From the NCBI GenBank assembly GCA_947305255.1, contig CAMZDE010000003.1, forward strand, positions 1 to 46,581: a stretch of DNA of 46,581 nt. Reading direction: 5' to 3'. Position 1 is the first letter of the stretch, and every line of letters begins with the position of its first letter. This document shows, piece after piece, positions 45,073-46,581 of this stretch. The notes below the pieces were generated by a model. It was not told the origin of the DNA, did no database searches, and saw only the letters and a list, made by a program, of their open reading frames with translations. Made by a program: the position numbers and the translations under genes. This DNA comes from an uncultured Alphaproteobacteria bacterium (GTDB lineage: Bacteria > Pseudomonadota > Alphaproteobacteria > Rs-D84).

Positions 45073-46575
<1,503 letters not shown>

Positions 46576-46581
46576 AAAAAA

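Overview
The window reads as a chromosomal segment of an alphaproteobacterium with a moderately AT-rich genome, probably a small-genome, host-associated member of a poorly studied lineage. Evidence: a linked 16S-tRNA-Ile-23S-5S operon, a cysteine-free L31, an ordinary stop-codon set (TGA is used as a stop), and core envelope genes in alphaproteobacterial style. The exact order (an RF32-like gut group was considered) cannot be fixed by eye.

Layout. 1-6000: the 5' end of gyrA, a tiny membrane peptide, rpmH, a secreted protein of a local four-member family, an acyl-ACP thioesterase with valS, and comF. 6000-15600: an OmpA-like exported protein, a second secreted family member, a peptidoglycan block (PBP1A, mraY, ftsW, murG, no murD between them), and rpmE with a catalytically degenerate inositol-monophosphatase homologue. 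15600-22260: five consecutive large polytopic VirB6/TrbL-like proteins, one on the minus strand and four in a tight plus-strand operon. 22260-25100: uvrD/pcrA-type helicase and dnaQ. 25100-41600: an accessory region rich in exported proteins. It holds three long Cys-rich proteins, two more members of the four-member family, a PagL-like lipid A deacylase, a two-gene exported coiled-coil operon, a VIT1-like transporter and several small unknowns, with the rplU-rpmA operon in the middle. 41600-46581: the rRNA operon on the minus strand.

The most striking content is repeated structured RNA. (A) Five copies (about 1371-1567, 7416-7645, 28071-28248, 32441-32627, 38016-38235) of a 180-230 nt leader sit directly upstream of genes for exported proteins. 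Each has an extended -10 promoter, a 5' hairpin, a long-range P1/P2 closing stem, a hairpin whose 3' arm is exactly complementary to a segment overlapping the terminator, and an intrinsic terminator just before the ribosome binding site. Every helix is kept by compensating changes between copies. This is the architecture of a transcription attenuator or riboswitch, and I do not recognise the family. (B) Two copies of a roughly 125-nt candidate sRNA (35923-36048 and 38331-38456) share a conserved promoter block and a hairpin loop ACCGUGGU on different stems. (C) Two copies of a roughly 105-bp repeat (8345 and 28377) end in intrinsic terminators and may also be an sRNA.

How it may fit together (inference): the leader-controlled genes encode exported proteins, and one of them is unrelated to the other four in sequence. 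The leader therefore looks like a regulon element controlling surface or periplasmic proteins, in a bacterium that also devotes this region to VirB6-like secretion-channel proteins and Cys-rich exported proteins. Several minus-strand genes have a -10 box only 7-14 bases before their start codon, so leaderless or near-leaderless mRNAs seem common here.
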